A stretch of 64,000 nt of DNA from Mycobacterium sp. 852013-50091_SCH5140682 (GCF_001665685.1 NZ_LZTB01000025.1:41954-105953), one strand, 5' to 3'. Positions 25,440-38,365 are shown, numbered from the stretch's first letter. Translations and numbers: made by a program. The notes: a model not told the origin generated them from the sequence alone.

Positions 25440-26447
25440 ATGACATTACCGATACTCGGGCCGATCAGCCTGTCCGGCTTCGCGCACGCGTGGTGGTTCC
25501 TGTTCCTGTTCGTGGTGGCCGCCCTTGCCGCGCTGTACGTCATCGTCCAGCGGGCCCGTCAACAGCGGATCCTCCGGTTCGCCAACATGGAGCTGCTGGA
25601 GAGCGTGGCGCCCAAGCAGCCCACCCGCTGGCGGCATGTGCCCGCGATCCTGCTGGTGATCTCGTTGCTGCTGTTCACCGTGGCGATGGCGGGCCCGACC
25701 CACGATGTGCGGATCCCGCGCAACCGTGCCGTGGTGATGCTGGTGATCGACGTCTCGCAGTCCATGCGGGCCACCGATGTCGCACCGAGCAGGCTGGCCG
25801 CGGCGCAGGAGGCCGCCAAGCAGTTCGCCGACCAGCTCACCCCCGGCATCAACCTCGGTCTGATCGCGTACGCGGGCACCGCCACCGTGCTGGTTCAACC
25901 GACCACCAACCGCGATGCGACCAAGAACGCGCTGGACAAGCTGCAGCTCGCCGACCGAACCGCGACGGGCGAGGGCATCTTCACCGCGTTGCAGGCGATC
26001 GCGACGGTTGGCGCGGTGATCGGCGGTGGCGACGAGCCCCCGCCTGCGCGGATCGTGCTGATGTCCGACGGTAAGGAAACGGTGCCGTCGAACCCCGACA
26101 ACCCCAAGGGCGCCTACACCGCGGCCCGCACCGCCAAGGATCAGGGCGTCCCGATCTCCACGGTGTCGTTCGGCACGCCGTACGGCTATGTCGAGATCAA
26201 CGATCAGCGCCAGCCGGTGCCGGTTGACGACGAGACGCTGAAGAAGATCGCGCAGCTCTCCGGTGGCGACTCGTTCAACGCGGCCAACCTGGAGCAGCTC
26301 AAGGCGGTCTTCACGTCACTGCAGCAGCAGATCGGCTACGAGACCATCAAGGGCGATGCCAGCCTGGGCTGGCTGCGGCTCGGGGCGTTGGTGCTTGCGC
26401 TCGCGGCGCTGGCCGGACTGTTGGTCAACCGCAGGTTGCCCAATTAA
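25440..26447 (+). CDS. VWA-domain membrane protein of the MoxR module (Rv1481-like)
   Basis: A 335-residue BatA-like protein. Two N-terminal transmembrane helices (about 12-32 and 62-82) precede a von Willebrand A domain with the metal site DVSQSMRAT, and a final helix lies near 312-330 ([16 protein letters not shown]). It is the membrane partner of MoxR1 and DUF58, facing the cytoplasm or periplasm as in Bat systems. Confidence 0.88.
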   Translation: MTLPILGPISLSGFAHAWWFLFLFVVAALAALYVIVQRARQQRILRFANMELLESVAPKQPTRWRHVPAILLVISLLLFTVAMAGPTHDVRIPRNRAVVMLVIDVSQSMRATDVAPSRLAAAQEAAKQFADQLTPGINLGLIAYAGTATVLVQPTTNRDATKNALDKLQLADRTATGEGIFTALQAIATVGAVIGGGDEPPPARIVLMSDGKETVPSNPDNPKGAYTAARTAKDQGVPISTVSFGTPYGYVEINDQRQPVPVDDETLKKIAQLSGGDSFNAANLEQLKAVFTSLQQQIGYETIKGDASLGWLRLGALVLALAALAGLLVNRRLPN

Positions 26448-26526
26448 CGACCGTCGAGATCGGCAGCGGGGCGGCGCAACGACGCATGCGCCGGCCCTGG
26501 TGTCGATTTCAGCGAACCGCGACTGA

Positions 26527-27366
<840 letters not shown>

Positions 27367-27381
27367 GCCAAAACCTTTGGC
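27367..27381 (+). other. Small hairpin between fabG1 and inhA
   Basis: GCCAAA-ACC-TTTGGC, a perfect 6-bp stem with a 3-nt loop, starts at the fabG1 stop and is followed by an A/T-rich run. It is too weak for a terminator; it could protect mRNA or modulate inhA expression. Confidence 0.4.
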
Positions 27382-27428
27382 CTACTAAAACTTTCGCTCA
27401 ACTTTTCGCCCAAGAAGGAGTCGCACTC

Positions 27429-28238
27429 ATGGCAGGTTTGCTCGAAGGCAAGCGGATCCTGGTCACCGGGATCATCACCGATTCGTCTATCGCGTTCCAC
27501 ATCGCCAAGGCGGCCCAGGAGGCCGGGGCTGAGCTGGTGCTGACCGGTTTCGATCGGATGAAGCTCATCCAGCGCATCGCCGACCGGCTGCCCAAGCCGG
27601 CTCCGCTGCTGGAACTCGACGTGCAGAACACCGAGCATCTCGACAGCCTGGCCGAGCGGGTCACCGGCGTCATCGGTGAGGGCAACAAGCTTGACGGCGT
27701 TGTGCATTCGATCGGATTCATGCCGCAGTCCGGCATGGGCATCAACCCGTTCTTCGACGCGCCGTACGAGGATGTCGCCAAGGGCATCCACATCTCGGCC
27801 TACTCCTACGCCTCGTTGGCCAAGGCCACGCTGCCGATCATGAACCGCGGCGGCAGCATCGTCGGCATGGATTTCGATCCCACCCGCGCGATGCCCGCCT
27901 ACAACTGGATGACCGTCGCCAAGAGTGCTCTGGAATCGGTCAACCGGTTCGTCGCGCGCGAGGCCGGCCAGTTCGGCGTCCGCTCCAATCTCGTTGCCGC
28001 CGGGCCTATCCGCACGCTCGCGATGAGCGCCATCGTCGGCGGGGCACTGGGCGCCGAGGCCGGTGACCAGATGCGGCTGCTGGAAGAGGGCTGGGATCAG
28101 CGCGCTCCCGTCGGCTGGGACATGAAGGATCCGACGCCGGTCGCCAAGACGGTGTGCGCCCTGCTGTCGGACTGGCTGCCTGCCACCACCGGCACCGTGG
28201 TCTACGCCGACGGCGGTGCCCACACCCAGCTGCTCTGA
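27429..28238 (+). CDS. inhA: InhA, NADH-dependent enoyl-ACP reductase
   Basis: A 269-residue enoyl reductase of FAS-II, target of activated isoniazid. The N-terminus [21 protein letters not shown]94 (VVHSIGFMP) and the catalytic [13 protein letters not shown] (Tyr158/Lys165 by family numbering) are wild type. AAGAAGGAG lies 7-9 nt before ATG. The 62-bp gap from fabG1 contains a small hairpin. Confidence 0.97.
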   Translation: MAGLLEGKRILVTGIITDSSIAFHIAKAAQEAGAELVLTGFDRMKLIQRIADRLPKPAPLLELDVQNTEHLDSLAERVTGVIGEGNKLDGVVHSIGFMPQSGMGINPFFDAPYEDVAKGIHISAYSYASLAKATLPIMNRGGSIVGMDFDPTRAMPAYNWMTVAKSALESVNRFVAREAGQFGVRSNLVAAGPIRTLAMSAIVGGALGAEAGDQMRLLEEGWDQRAPVGWDMKDPTPVAKTVCALLSDWLPATTGTVVYADGGAHTQLL

Positions 28239-28247
28239 TCCGAACCG

Positions 28248-29255
28248 ATGGATTTTGACGCCCTGTTGCTGTTGTCCTTCGGTGGGCCCGAGGGACCTGA
28301 GCAGGTACGGCCATTCCTGGAGAACGTCACCCGCGGGCGCAACATCCCGCCGGAGCGGCTCGATGAGGTCGCCGAGCACTACCTGCATTTCGGTGGCGTG
28401 TCACCGATCAACGGGATCAATCGTGCGCTGATCGAGCAGTTGCGCGCCGAGATGCCTGATCTGTCGGTGTATTTCGGCAACCGCAACTGGGAGCCCTATG
28501 TCGAGGACACCGTCGCCACCATGCGCGACAACGGTGTTCGGCGTGCCGCGGTGTTCACCACGTCGGCGTGGGGCGGCTACTCGAGCTGCAGGCAGTACGT
28601 CGAGGACATCGCCCGGGCCCGGGCCGCGGCCGGCCCCGACGCACCGCATTTGGTGAAGCTGCGACAGTATTTCGATCATCCGCTGATGGTGGAGATGTAT
28701 GCCGAGGCGGTCACGAAAGCTGCGGCCTCGCTGCCCGATGACGCGCGCGTCGTGTTCACCGCGCACTCCATCCCGATCGCCGCCGACGAACGGTGCGGGC
28801 CTCGGCTCTACAGCAGGCAGGTGGCCTACGCCGCGCGGCTGGTGGCGGCCGCCGCAGGCGTCGACGACTACGACTTGGTGTGGCAGTCCCGCTCCGGCCC
28901 ACCGCAGGTGCCGTGGCTGGAACCCGATGTCGGCGATCACCTTTCGGCCCTGCAACAGCGCGGTGTCAAGGCTGTCGTGGTGTGCCCCATCGGCTTCGTC
29001 GCCGATCACATCGAGGTGGTGTGGGATCTCGACAACGAACTGCGACAACAGGCCGACGCCGCGGGCATCGCGCTGGCCCGCGCCGCCACGCCGAACGCCG
29101 ACCGACGCTACGCCAAGCTGGCCGCCGGGCTCATCGCGGAGCTGCGCGACGGCACCGAACCGCTGCGCGTGACGGGGCCCGATCCGGCGCCCGGATACGG
29201 ATTCAGCATCGACGGCGCGTCCTGTACCCCGAACTGCTGCCCCAGCGCGAGCTAG
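28248..29255 (+). CDS. hemH: Ferrochelatase (coproporphyrin ferrochelatase, CpfC/HemH)
   Basis: A 335-residue ferrochelatase that inserts iron into (copro)porphyrin; in actinobacteria the physiological substrate is coproporphyrin III. N-terminal [16 protein letters not shown] and the FTAHSIP active-site histidine are visible. The C-terminus ends [10 protein letters not shown], supplying three cysteines of the actinobacterial [2Fe-2S] site. It begins 9 bp after inhA. Confidence 0.92.
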   Translation: MDFDALLLLSFGGPEGPEQVRPFLENVTRGRNIPPERLDEVAEHYLHFGGVSPINGINRALIEQLRAEMPDLSVYFGNRNWEPYVEDTVATMRDNGVRRAAVFTTSAWGGYSSCRQYVEDIARARAAAGPDAPHLVKLRQYFDHPLMVEMYAEAVTKAAASLPDDARVVFTAHSIPIAADERCGPRLYSRQVAYAARLVAAAAGVDDYDLVWQSRSGPPQVPWLEPDVGDHLSALQQRGVKAVVVCPIGFVADHIEVVWDLDNELRQQADAAGIALARAATPNADRRYAKLAAGLIAELRDGTEPLRVTGPDPAPGYGFSIDGASCTPNCCPSAS

Positions 29256-29269
29256 GCAGAGCTCCGGGT

Positions 29270-30124
29270 TCAGCGCCAGGCGGACTGCATGATGGCGCCG
29301 AGAGCCGCCAGTCTGGCTGCTCGCACCACCTGGGTCAGTGGGCGCAGCGTGTCACCGGCCAGCTGCACCTCCGAGGACGTCTGCAGCCCGATGGGCGTCA
29401 GGCCTGCGCTCACCGTGACGATCGCGTCGACGTGCGCGGCGGTTTCCAGAACCCGGATGGCTCGGGTGGGCGCGTGGTCGGGGATGCGGTGCAGTCGCGT
29501 GGCGTCCAGGATCTGCTCGACCATGCCCCGCGGATCCTCGACCTCCATGCCGGCCCCGGACCGTAGGGCGCCGAGCGTCTCGGCGGCCGAGCGGACGGCG
29601 GAACGCAGTTCGTACTCGGCGGTGCCCAGCTCGAACTGCTCGGGCGGCGGCAGCGTCGGGACCGAGTACACGGTCCAGGACAACGCGCGGGGCTCCGGGT
29701 CGAACATCGAACTGTCTTCTGCCTCATCGAAGTCGAAGTACTCGAACTCGGGGACAAGACCCACGCCGGGCAACTCGTCGTGGTTGACGATGACCGCCTC
29801 GCCGACGGTCACGGCGTCGCGCTGGAACTGGGTGCCCGCGGGCAGGCCGCGGACGTCACCGGGAATCGGCTGGGCAACCGTGATGGTGGGGGTCCGTACC
29901 GACCGTCCGGCGGCGGTGCGCAGCGTCTGCAGCAGCGACACCGAACCGGAGTCCTCCAACTCCGGCCAGGGCAGGCCCGTGCGGACCGCCGCCGACGAAT
30001 CGTAGGCGGTCACAGAATGCGTTGGAGCCCATTGAGATAACGCGTCGAGGACGTCGTCGGGCGCGGCGGCACCCGCGAGCCAGGCGTTGGCCCACACCGA
30101 CAGCGTTGCACTTGGACACCACAT
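29270..30124 (-). CDS. Conserved hypothetical protein (Rv1486c-like)
   Basis: A 284-residue soluble protein. ATG 30124 ([18 protein letters not shown]) is chosen. The frame stays open upstream to 30562 over the opposite-strand nfeD gene, so the longer version is not credible. A TACACT hexamer lies 9 nt before the ATG. No domain is recognised. It is convergent with hemH and divergent from the nfeD-like gene, as in M. tuberculosis. Confidence 0.75.
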   Translation of the reverse strand: MWCPSATLSVWANAWLAGAAAPDDVLDALSQWAPTHSVTAYDSSAAVRTGLPWPELEDSGSVSLLQTLRTAAGRSVRTPTITVAQPIPGDVRGLPAGTQFQRDAVTVGEAVIVNHDELPGVGLVPEFEYFDFDEAEDSSMFDPEPRALSWTVYSVPTLPPPEQFELGTAEYELRSAVRSAAETLGALRSGAGMEVEDPRGMVEQILDATRLHRIPDHAPTRAIRVLETAAHVDAIVTVSAGLTPIGLQTSSEVQLAGDTLRPLTQVVRAARLAALGAIMQSAWR

Positions 30125-30181
30125 GATGCTGGCAGTGTAATAGTCGGCCGCCGCAACGGCGGTATTCGCTAGGGTGGATGC

Positions 30182-30616
30182 ATGCCTGTGTGGCTGATCT
30201 GGCTCATCGTGGCGCTGGGGCTGGCCGGGGCTGAGGCGCTGACCGGCGATATGTTCCTGCTCATGCTGGGCGGCGGAGCGCTGGCAGCCACGGCTTCCAG
30301 TGCGTTGCTGGACTGGCCGGTATGGGCCGACGGCGCCGTATTCCTGGTGGTTTCGGTCCTGTTGCTGGTGCTGGTACGGCCCGCGCTGCGCAGGCGGTTG
30401 CTCAGCGGGCACGGCCTTCCGAACCCGGTCCAGGCGCTGGAAGGCAAGTCGGCGCTGGTATTGGACCGGGTCGCCCGGCACGAAGGCCAGGTCAAACTCG
30501 ATGGCGAGGTGTGGACGGCCAGGCCACTCAACGACGACGATGTGTTCGAACCCGGCGACCACGTCACCGTCATCAAGATCGACGGCGCCACCGCTGTTGT
30601 CTTCAAGTCTCTGTAA
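30182..30616 (+). CDS. NfeD-like membrane protein
   Basis: A 144-residue protein with hydrophobic segments at about 3-24, 28-48 and 52-75, then a C-terminal OB-fold (about 85-144, [32 protein letters not shown]). NfeD proteins pair with SPFH/stomatin proteins, which follow directly. A TAGGGT -10 (30170-30175) lies 6 nt before ATG, so the message is probably leaderless. Corresponds to Rv1487. Confidence 0.85.
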   Translation: MPVWLIWLIVALGLAGAEALTGDMFLLMLGGGALAATASSALLDWPVWADGAVFLVVSVLLLVLVRPALRRRLLSGHGLPNPVQALEGKSALVLDRVARHEGQVKLDGEVWTARPLNDDDVFEPGDHVTVIKIDGATAVVFKSL

Positions 30617-30636
30617 ACCAAAAAGGGGTGTCTCAC

Positions 30637-31866
30637 ATGGACGGTGCTATAGCCGGGTTGGTCTTCCTGGCGGTGCTCGTGGTGTTCGCCATCATCGTGG
30701 TGGCGAAGTCCGTCGCGCTGATACCGCAGGCCGAGGCGGCGGTCATCGAGCGGCTGGGGCGCTACAGCCGCACGGTCAGCGGCCAGCTGACGCTGCTGGT
30801 GCCGTTCATCGACCGGATCCGGGCCCGAGTGGACCTGCGTGAGCGGGTGGTGTCGTTCCCGCCGCAGCCGGTGATCACCGAGGACAACCTCACGCTGAAC
30901 ATCGACACGGTCGTCTACTTCCAGGTGACGGAGCCGCAGGCCGCCGTGTACTCGATCAGCAACTACATCGTCGGTGTCGAGCAATTGACCACCACCACGC
31001 TGCGCAACGTGGTCGGCGGGATGACGCTGGAGCAGACGCTGACCTCACGCGACCAGATCAACGGACAGTTGCGTGGTGTGCTCGACGAGGCCACCGGCCG
31101 CTGGGGCCTGCGGGTGGCGCGGGTTGAGTTGCGCAGCATCGACCCCCCGCCGTCGATCCAGGAGTCGATGGAGAAGCAGATGAAGGCCGACCGCGAGAAG
31201 CGCGCCATGATCCTGACCGCCGAGGGTGTGCGGGAATCGTCGATCAAGCAGGCCGAAGGTCAGAAGCAGTCGCAGATCCTGGCGGCCGAGGGTGCGAAAC
31301 AGGCGGCGATTCTCGCCGCCGAGGCCGACCGGCAGTCCCGGATGCTGCGGGCCCAGGGTGAACGCGCCGCCCAGTACCTGCAGGCGCAGGGCCAGGCGAA
31401 GGCCATCGAGAAGACGTTCGCGGCGATCAAGGCCGGCCGGCCCACCCCGGAGATGCTGGCGTACCAGTATCTGCAGACCTTGCCGCAGATGGCCAAGGGC
31501 GAGGCGAACAAGGTGTGGATCGTGCCGAGCGATTTCGGTTCGGCGCTACAGGGATTCACCAAGATGCTGGGTGCGCCCGGCGAGGACGGGGTGTTCCGGT
31601 ACACGCCGACCCCGGTGGAGGAGAATCTGCCCAAGCCGGAGGACGACTCCGACGAGGTCGCCGGGTGGTTCAGCACGCAAACCGACCCGGCCATCGCGCA
31701 GGCGGTGGCCAAGGCGGAGGCCGAAGCTCGCGCGACGACGCCGCCGCTGGGGGCTCCGGCCGCCGCTGCGCCGCTCGGGTCGGCGCCCGCCCACCCGCCG
31801 CAGGCGCCCTCGTTGGATGGGCCGTATCCGCAGGGCGGGTTGCCCGGCGGGTCGCACCGCGCCTGA
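30637..31866 (+). CDS. SPFH/band-7 (stomatin-like) membrane protein
   Basis: A 409-residue protein with an N-terminal helix (about 4-26), the SPFH domain (about 27-190, containing [14 protein letters not shown]), an Ala/Glu/Gln-rich coiled coil (about 190-270) and a Pro/Ala-rich tail. It probably forms large membrane microdomain oligomers with the NfeD-like partner. ATG 30637 is preceded by AAAAGGGG; upstream extension overlaps nfeD and is rejected. Corresponds to Rv1488. Confidence 0.88.
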   Translation: MDGAIAGLVFLAVLVVFAIIVVAKSVALIPQAEAAVIERLGRYSRTVSGQLTLLVPFIDRIRARVDLRERVVSFPPQPVITEDNLTLNIDTVVYFQVTEPQAAVYSISNYIVGVEQLTTTTLRNVVGGMTLEQTLTSRDQINGQLRGVLDEATGRWGLRVARVELRSIDPPPSIQESMEKQMKADREKRAMILTAEGVRESSIKQAEGQKQSQILAAEGAKQAAILAAEADRQSRMLRAQGERAAQYLQAQGQAKAIEKTFAAIKAGRPTPEMLAYQYLQTLPQMAKGEANKVWIVPSDFGSALQGFTKMLGAPGEDGVFRYTPTPVEENLPKPEDDSDEVAGWFSTQTDPAIAQAVAKAEAEARATTPPLGAPAAAAPLGSAPAHPPQAPSLDGPYPQGGLPGGSHRA

Positions 31867-31940
31867 CAGCCGTCGTCAGGCCTGGGACTGCAGGCGCAGT
31901 TCGATCATCGGCAGCGGGGGTCTCGGTGTCGGTGATCGGT

Positions 31941-32687
31941 TCAGCCGCCGGTCACAGTGTCGACCGCGTCGCTTGACACGGCGTTGTGCTGAGCCCGGCG
32001 ATGGCTGCGCATCTCGAAGATCAACCCGGCCACGCCGAGGGCGGCCGTGCTCAGCGACACCAGGAACAACGCGGGGCTGATGTTGCCGGTCAACGCGTCA
32101 CCGAGGATGACGACGGCGGCCGTCCCGGGAAGCAGCCCGACGATCGTGGCCAGCGTGTAGGGCACCACACGCACGGCAGACGCCCCGGCGGCGTAATTGA
32201 GCACGGAGAACGGGACGGCGGGGATCAACCGCATCGATATCACCACCGGCCAGCCCCGTTGGCGCAGCCGCGCATCGACCGCGTCGAGCTTCGGGTGCGA
32301 GACCAGCCGGTCGAGTTGCCAACCGGCCGCTCGGACGAGCAACAACGCGATCACCGCGCTCACCGTGCTGGCCACCACGGCGATCGCGACTCCCAGGGCC
32401 GGACCGAACAGCAGCCCGGCCGCCAGCGTGAAGGCCGTGCGGGGAAACGGAAATACCGTCACCACGATGTGGGCGCCCAGAAAGGCCAGCGGAAACCACG
32501 GCCCGACGGAGCCGGCCCAGTCGCGCAGCTGCAGCGCCGTGGGCAACGGCACCAGAAGTGCGACTGCGACAAGAATCACAATTGCGGCCAGGATGGCGAC
32601 GATGCGGCGCGGCGGCAGCTGCAGCACGGTCGTCATCACCGCGGCACGCACGGTTCGCAGGGTGCTGACGACGGGTTTCACGCTCAT
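31941..32687 (-). CDS. TVP38/TMEM64 (VTT/DedA-like) membrane protein
   Basis: A 248-residue integral membrane protein with about five hydrophobic segments and the VTT motif region FPFPRTAFTLAAGLLFGPALGVAIAV. Family members are putative lipid scramblases or transporters. ATG 32687 is chosen; a TAGTCT hexamer just upstream would place a transcription start near an internal GTG (32681), so the true start may be six nucleotides later. Corresponds to Rv1491c. Divergent from mutA. Confidence 0.82.
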   Translation of the reverse strand: MSVKPVVSTLRTVRAAVMTTVLQLPPRRIVAILAAIVILVAVALLVPLPTALQLRDWAGSVGPWFPLAFLGAHIVVTVFPFPRTAFTLAAGLLFGPALGVAIAVVASTVSAVIALLLVRAAGWQLDRLVSHPKLDAVDARLRQRGWPVVISMRLIPAVPFSVLNYAAGASAVRVVPYTLATIVGLLPGTAAVVILGDALTGNISPALFLVSLSTAALGVAGLIFEMRSHRRAQHNAVSSDAVDTVTGG

Positions 32688-32825
32688 CAAGACTACGGGC
32701 CGCGGGCGAACATCTCCCAGTCACCGCCGTCGGCGTCGGCTGCCCGGCGGGCAGAGCCGTGATAGTGATCATTTAGCCTGAGAAACGAGTGGCTAGGTCA
32801 CAAGCTGCGACAACAGGAGATGCGG

Positions 32826-34682
32826 GTGTCGTTACAGGGGTCCAGTGCGGTCGAATCCGACCGTGATCAGTGGCGCAAGGCGGTTGCCGGCGTCCTCGCC
32901 AAGAGCCGACGGGGGGACAGCGCCGACCTGCCGGCCGAGCCGGAGCGGCTACTGGACTCGGCCACCTACGAAGGTTTCCCGATCCGTCCGCTCTACACGA
33001 GCCTCGACGCCGTGGCCGAGCCGTCGCTGCCGGGTCAGTGGCCCTATATCCGCGGCGGCGACGCACGTCGTGATGTGAAGGCCGGCTGGCGCGTGGCCGA
33101 GCCGTTCCCGATCGTCCCCGGTTCCGGCGTCGAGACCGTCAACGGCGTGCTGCTCCTCGCGCTGACCGAAGGCGTCAGCGCCCTGCTGCTGCGGATCGGC
33201 GGCCCGGACGGCGTCGCGGCCGCCGATATCGACCGCGTGCTCGACGGCGTGTTCCTCGACCTGGTGCCGATCGTGTTCGAGACCGCGGGCGCCGACTATC
33301 GGGTGACCGCCGAGAAGGTGCTGGCCCTGCTGGCGGACTTCGACGACGACCAGCGTGCCCGGTTGTCGGTCGACCTGGGCGCCGACCCGCTCACCGCGGG
33401 CTTTTCCGGGCGCGGCGCGGCCACCGAGGCCGACGTGATCGCCGCTGCCGCACAGCTGACGGGCTACGCGGGCCGGGTGCGCGCCATCACCGTCGACGGC
33501 CCGGCCTTCCACAATCGCGGCGCGAGTGCGGCCTTGGAGCTGGCCGGTTCGGTCGCCGCGGGCGTGGCCTACCTGCGCATCCTCGGTGACGGCGGCATCG
33601 CGGCCGATGATGCGTTGCGGCAGATCAGTTTCCGGTACGCCGCCGACGACGATCAGTTCATGACCATCGCCAAATTGCGGGCGGCCCGGCAGCTGTGGGC
33701 CAGGGTTGCCGAAGTGGTGGGTGCGCCCGACTGCGGGGCGGCGACGCTACACGCCGTCACCTCACTGCCGATGATGACCCAGCGGGATCCGTGGGTGAAC
33801 ATGCTGCGCACCACGCTGGCCGCGTTCTCCGCCGGTGTCGGCGGCGCCGACACCATCACGGTGCATCCGTTCGATGCGGCGATCCCCGGCGGATTGGACG
33901 GCACCTCAACCACTTTCGCCCGGCGGATCGCCCGCAACACGCAGCTGCTGCTGCTCGAGGAGTCGCACCTCGGTCAGGTGCTCGACCCGGCGGGCGGATC
34001 CTGGTTCGTCGAGGACCTCACCGCCCAGCTCGCCGAGCAGGCCTGGACGCACTTCCAGGAGATCGAATCCCGCGGCGGATTCGTGGCGGCCCAGGACTAC
34101 CTGAAGGCCGAGATCGCCGAGGTGGCGGGGCGGCGCTCCGATGACATCGCGCATCGCCGCACCGCGATCACCGGCGTCAATGAGTTCCCGAACCTCGCCG
34201 AAGCGCCGCTCGTGCAAGGTAATTCAGTGCTGGGCTGGGCGCGTTACGCGGCAGGCTTCGAAGAGCTGCGCGACCGCTCCGATGCCTTCCTGGCGGCCAA
34301 CGGAGCTCGCCCCCGGGTGCTGCTGCTGCCGCTCGGCCCGCTGGCCGAGCACAACATCCGGACCACCTTCGCGAGCAACCTGCTGGCCTCGGGCGGCATC
34401 GAGGCGGTCAACCCCGGCACGGTCGAGGCCTCGAGCGTCGCCTCGGCTGTCGCGGAGACCGGGTCGCCCAGCGTCGCGGTGTTGTGCGGCACCGATGCCC
34501 GTTACGGAGCCGAGGCCGCCGCGGTGGTCGAGGCCGCGCACGCGGCCGGGGTGGGCCAGGTTCTGCTGGCCGGGCCGGAAAAGGCTGTCGCGGAAGCCGA
34601 TTCGAAACCCGACGGGTACCTGACCGCGAAGATCAATGCGGTAGAAGTGTTGTCGAACCTGCTCACCGGTCTGGGGGCCTGA
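32826..34682 (+). CDS. mutA: Methylmalonyl-CoA mutase small subunit
   Basis: A 618-residue non-catalytic subunit of B12-dependent methylmalonyl-CoA mutase. Blocks such as [16 protein letters not shown] and [15 protein letters not shown] are mutase-type; the cobalamin-ligand DxHxxG motif is absent, as expected for MutA. GTG 32826 is preferred over ATG 32820 because CAGGAG ends 7 nt before it. No cobalamin riboswitch is evident upstream. Confidence 0.93.
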   Translation: MSLQGSSAVESDRDQWRKAVAGVLAKSRRGDSADLPAEPERLLDSATYEGFPIRPLYTSLDAVAEPSLPGQWPYIRGGDARRDVKAGWRVAEPFPIVPGSGVETVNGVLLLALTEGVSALLLRIGGPDGVAAADIDRVLDGVFLDLVPIVFETAGADYRVTAEKVLALLADFDDDQRARLSVDLGADPLTAGFSGRGAATEADVIAAAAQLTGYAGRVRAITVDGPAFHNRGASAALELAGSVAAGVAYLRILGDGGIAADDALRQISFRYAADDDQFMTIAKLRAARQLWARVAEVVGAPDCGAATLHAVTSLPMMTQRDPWVNMLRTTLAAFSAGVGGADTITVHPFDAAIPGGLDGTSTTFARRIARNTQLLLLEESHLGQVLDPAGGSWFVEDLTAQLAEQAWTHFQEIESRGGFVAAQDYLKAEIAEVAGRRSDDIAHRRTAITGVNEFPNLAEAPLVQGNSVLGWARYAAGFEELRDRSDAFLAANGARPRVLLLPLGPLAEHNIRTTFASNLLASGGIEAVNPGTVEASSVASAVAETGSPSVAVLCGTDARYGAEAAAVVEAAHAAGVGQVLLAGPEKAVAEADSKPDGYLTAKINAVEVLSNLLTGLGA

Positions 34683-34683
34683 T

Positions 34684-36963
34684 ATGACTCTGAACGATGT
34701 CGCCGGCAGCCCGGCTCCGTCCGCCACCCCGATCGGCAGCTTCGCCGGCGTACCGCTGCACGGTGAGGGCACCGGCGAGCCCGCCACCCCGCAGGCCGTT
34801 GCAACGCACGTCGCCGAGGCCGCGGCGGCCCACGGGTATGCCCCCGAGCAGCTGACCTGGTCGACGCCGGAGGGCATCGACGTCAAGCCGGTCTACATCG
34901 CCGCCGACCGGGACGCGGTGGTCGAGGCCGGGTACCCGCTGGACAGCTTTCCGGGCGCCCCGCCGTTCGTCCGTGGGCCGTACCCGACGATGTACGTCAA
35001 CCAGCCGTGGACCATCCGCCAGTACGCGGGCTTCTCCACCGCTGCCGAATCCAACGCGTTTTACCGGCGCAACCTGGCGGCCGGCCAGAAGGGTCTCTCG
35101 GTGGCCTTCGACCTGGCCACCCACCGCGGCTACGACTCGGACCACCCGCGGGTACAGGGCGATGTCGGCATGGCCGGTGTGGCCATCGACTCGATCCTCG
35201 ACATGCGGCAGCTGTTCGACGGCATCGATCTCGGCAGCGTCAGCGTCTCGATGACGATGAACGGTGCGGTGCTGCCGATCCTCGCGCTCTACGTGGTGGC
35301 CGCCGAGGAGCAGGGCGTGCCGCCGGAGAGGCTTGCCGGGACCATCCAGAACGACATTCTCAAAGAGTTCATGGTCCGCAACACCTATATCTACCCACCG
35401 AAACCGTCGATGCGGATCATCTCCGACATCTTCGGCTACACCAGCGCGAAGATGCCCAAGTTCAACAGCATCTCGATCTCGGGTTATCACATCCAGGAGG
35501 CCGGTGCCACAGCCGATCTGGAGTTGGCCTACACGCTGGCCGACGGCGTCGAGTACATCAAGGCCGGCCTGGACGCGGGCCTCGACATCGACAAGTTCGC
35601 CCCCCGGTTGAGCTTCTTCTGGGGCATCGGCATGAACTTCTTCATGGAGGTGGCCAAGCTGCGCGCGGGCCGGCTGCTGTGGAGCGAGTTGGTGGCCGAA
35701 TTCGGTGCCAAGAGCGACAAGTCACTGTCGCTGCGTACGCACTCGCAGACCTCGGGCTGGTCGCTCACGGCGCAGGACGTGTTCAACAACGTCGCGCGCA
35801 CCTGCATCGAGGCGATGGCCGCCACCCAGGGGCACACCCAGTCGCTGCACACCAACGCGCTCGATGAGGCATTGGCGCTGCCGACCGACTTCTCGGCCCG
35901 CATTGCCCGCAACACCCAGCTGTTGCTGCAGCAGGAATCTGGCACCACTCGACCGATCGACCCGTGGGGTGGTTCGTACTACGTGGAGTGGCTGACTTAC
36001 CAGCTCGCGGAAAAGGCCCGCGCCCATATCAAAGAGGTCGCCGAGCACGGCGGCATGGCTCAGGCCATCAGCGACGGCATCCCGAAGCTGCGCATCGAAG
36101 AGGCCGCGGCGCGTACCCAGGCCCGCATCGACTCCGGTGCCCAGCCCCTGATCGGCGTCAACAAGTACCAGGTCGACGAGGACCAGGAGATCGAGGTCCT
36201 CAAGGTCGAGAACTCGCGTGTGCGTGCCGAGCAGATCGCCAAACTCGAGCAGCTGCGCGCCGAGCGAGACGAGGCCGCCACTCAGGCCGCACTTGTCGAA
36301 CTTTCCCGTGCCGCAGGCGAATCCGGTGTGGCGGGCGAGGACGGGCTGGGTAACAACCTGTTGGCCCTTGCGATCGACGCCGCGCGTGCCAAAGCGACCC
36401 TCGGCGAGATCTCCGACGCCCTGGAGAAGGTGTACGGCAGGCACCGGGCCGAGATCCGCACCATCGCGGGCGTCTATCGAGACGAGGTCGGGAAGGCCGG
36501 GAACGTGAGCACCGCAACGGAATTGGTGGAGAAGTTCGCCGAGGCGGACGGACGTCGGCCCCGCATCCTGGTCGCCAAGATGGGTCAGGACGGCCACGAC
36601 CGCGGGCAGAAGGTGATCGCGACGGCGTTCGCCGACATCGGCTTCGACGTCGACGTGGGCTCGTTGTTCTCGACCCCGGACGAGGTGGCCCGCCAGGCCG
36701 CCGACAACGATGTGCACGTCGTCGGGGTGTCGTCCCTGGCCGCCGGGCATCTCACGCTGGTGCCCGCGCTGCGGGATGCACTGGCCGAGGTGGGGCGACC
36801 GGACATCATGATCGTGGTCGGCGGCGTGATCCCGCCCGGTGACTTCGACGAGTTGTACGAGGCCGGCGCCACCGCGATCTTCCCGCCCGGCACGGTCATC
36901 GCCGACGCGGCCATCGGCCTGCTGCAGAAGCTGGCTGATCGGCTCGGCTACCAGCTGAGCTAG
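34684..36963 (+). CDS. mutB: Methylmalonyl-CoA mutase large, catalytic subunit
   Basis: A 759-residue catalytic subunit that interconverts succinyl-CoA and (R)-methylmalonyl-CoA. The substrate-binding TIM barrel occupies about 60-590, with [21 protein letters not shown]. The B12 domain has the base-off motif D636-x-H638-x-x-G641 (DGHDRG). It starts one base after mutA ends. Its product pool provides methylmalonyl-CoA for methyl-branched lipid synthesis, such as by the PKS encoded 4 kb away. Confidence 0.96.
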   Translation: MTLNDVAGSPAPSATPIGSFAGVPLHGEGTGEPATPQAVATHVAEAAAAHGYAPEQLTWSTPEGIDVKPVYIAADRDAVVEAGYPLDSFPGAPPFVRGPYPTMYVNQPWTIRQYAGFSTAAESNAFYRRNLAAGQKGLSVAFDLATHRGYDSDHPRVQGDVGMAGVAIDSILDMRQLFDGIDLGSVSVSMTMNGAVLPILALYVVAAEEQGVPPERLAGTIQNDILKEFMVRNTYIYPPKPSMRIISDIFGYTSAKMPKFNSISISGYHIQEAGATADLELAYTLADGVEYIKAGLDAGLDIDKFAPRLSFFWGIGMNFFMEVAKLRAGRLLWSELVAEFGAKSDKSLSLRTHSQTSGWSLTAQDVFNNVARTCIEAMAATQGHTQSLHTNALDEALALPTDFSARIARNTQLLLQQESGTTRPIDPWGGSYYVEWLTYQLAEKARAHIKEVAEHGGMAQAISDGIPKLRIEEAAARTQARIDSGAQPLIGVNKYQVDEDQEIEVLKVENSRVRAEQIAKLEQLRAERDEAATQAALVELSRAAGESGVAGEDGLGNNLLALAIDAARAKATLGEISDALEKVYGRHRAEIRTIAGVYRDEVGKAGNVSTATELVEKFAEADGRRPRILVAKMGQDGHDRGQKVIATAFADIGFDVDVGSLFSTPDEVARQAADNDVHVVGVSSLAAGHLTLVPALRDALAEVGRPDIMIVVGGVIPPGDFDELYEAGATAIFPPGTVIADAAIGLLQKLADRLGYQLS

Positions 36964-37937
36964 TGGCCCACTCCGTTAAAGACCTCGCCGCCGCGATCCC
37001 GGCTGGTGACCGCGCCGCACTGGCGCGGGCCATCACCCGGGTCGAGTCGACGCGGGCCGATCATCGGGACCAGGCCCAGCAGCTGCTGCTCGAACTCATG
37101 CCGTTCGCGGGCACGGCCATGCATGTCGGGATCACCGGGGTGCCCGGCGTCGGCAAGTCGACCACCATCGAAGCCCTCGGGATGCACCTCATCGAGGCCG
37201 GTCACCGGGTGGCAGTGCTGGCCGTCGATCCGTCCTCGACCCGCACCGGCGGGTCGATCCTGGGGGACAAGACCCGCATGGCGCGGCTGGCGGTGCATCC
37301 GGACGCCTACATCCGGCCGTCGCCGACGTCGGGGACGCTGGGCGGGGTCGCCAAGGCCACCCGCGAGACCATCGTGCTGCTGGAGGCCGCAGGCTACGAC
37401 GTCATCCTGGTCGAGACGGTCGGGGTGGGGCAGTCCGAAGTCGCCGTGGCGAACATGGTCGACACCTTCGTGTTCCTCACGCTGGCCCGCACGGGGGACC
37501 AGCTGCAGGGCATCAAGAAGGGTGTGCTGGAACTGGCCGACGTCATCGTGGTGAACAAGGCCGACGGTGACCACGCTGTCGAGGCCAAACAAGCCGCGCG
37601 TGAGCTCACCGGTGCCATCCGGCTGATCTATCCTCGCGAATCACTATGGCGCCCACCGGTTCTCACGATGAGTGCGCTGACCGGCGACGGCCTGGCCGAA
37701 CTGTGGGACACGGTGCTCAAGCATCGGCAGGTGCTCAGCGAGGCGGGGGAGTTCGACAAGCGGCGGCGCGAACAGCAGGTCGACTGGACCTGGTCGATGG
37801 TGCGCGACACCGTGCTCGACCGCCTGCTGTCCAATCCGCAGGTGCGCAGCATCCGCGCGGAGGTGGAGCGCCAGGTGCGGGAAGGCGAACTGACCCCGGC
37901 GCTCGCGGCGCAGCAGATACTCGACGCGGCGAACTGA
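36963..37937 (+). CDS. meaB: MeaB, GTPase chaperone of methylmalonyl-CoA mutase
   Basis: A 324-residue G3E/ArgK-like GTPase that protects and reloads the mutase with adenosylcobalamin. Walker A GVPGVGKST, the VETVGVGQSE switch region and NKAD specificity motif are present. The GTG start shares one base with the mutB TAG stop. The mazEF-type pair between mutB and meaB in M. tuberculosis (Rv1494-Rv1495) is missing here. Confidence 0.93.
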   Translation: MAHSVKDLAAAIPAGDRAALARAITRVESTRADHRDQAQQLLLELMPFAGTAMHVGITGVPGVGKSTTIEALGMHLIEAGHRVAVLAVDPSSTRTGGSILGDKTRMARLAVHPDAYIRPSPTSGTLGGVAKATRETIVLLEAAGYDVILVETVGVGQSEVAVANMVDTFVFLTLARTGDQLQGIKKGVLELADVIVVNKADGDHAVEAKQAARELTGAIRLIYPRESLWRPPVLTMSALTGDGLAELWDTVLKHRQVLSEAGEFDKRRREQQVDWTWSMVRDTVLDRLLSNPQVRSIRAEVERQVREGELTPALAAQQILDAAN

Positions 37938-37974
37938 TGGCCATCGACAGCAACCGAAGGGCGGGTCGAACCGT

Positions 37975-38304
37975 ATGTCACGTGTGAACTCCACGCTGCG
38001 CCTCCTGATCGCCGGCGTCGCAGCGGCCGGCGTGCTGCTCACCGGGTGCAGCGGCGGTAGCCAGCCGACAGTCTCGAAGACGGAGCTGCAATCCATGGCC
38101 AAGGAGAGGCTGGAAGCCGCGGCCAAGAAGAAGGCCAAGTCCGTCACATGCGACGACGGCATCGTGGGCAAAGTGGGTAACACCCAGCATTGCGTGCTGA
38201 CCGCTGGCAATGGCACCAAATACGGCGTCACCGCGACCGTCAAAGCGGTGAAGGACGGCAAGGTCAACATCGACTTCAAGGTCGACGACAAGCCGATGGG
38301 GTGA
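37975..38304 (+). CDS. DUF4333-type lipoprotein
   Basis: A 109-residue secreted lipoprotein. The signal peptide (about 1-24) ends in the lipobox LLTGC, with the lipidated Cys at 25. The mature domain has two cysteines (VTCDDG, TQHCVL) that probably form a disulfide, and a repetitive Lys/Val beta-rich pattern seen in DUF4333 proteins. Function unknown. Confidence 0.82.
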   Translation: MSRVNSTLRLLIAGVAAAGVLLTGCSGGSQPTVSKTELQSMAKERLEAAAKKKAKSVTCDDGIVGKVGNTQHCVLTAGNGTKYGVTATVKAVKDGKVNIDFKVDDKPMG

Positions 38305-38365
38305 CGTTCGGGCCGAATGGCGTTAACAGATCGGTAACACGCCAGTAGTTAGCCGGGGTTCCAGG

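Noticed and set aside
32688..32825. A cobalamin riboswitch upstream of mutA
   Set aside because: The mutA-DedA gap is about 138 bp and has no B12-box-like sequence.
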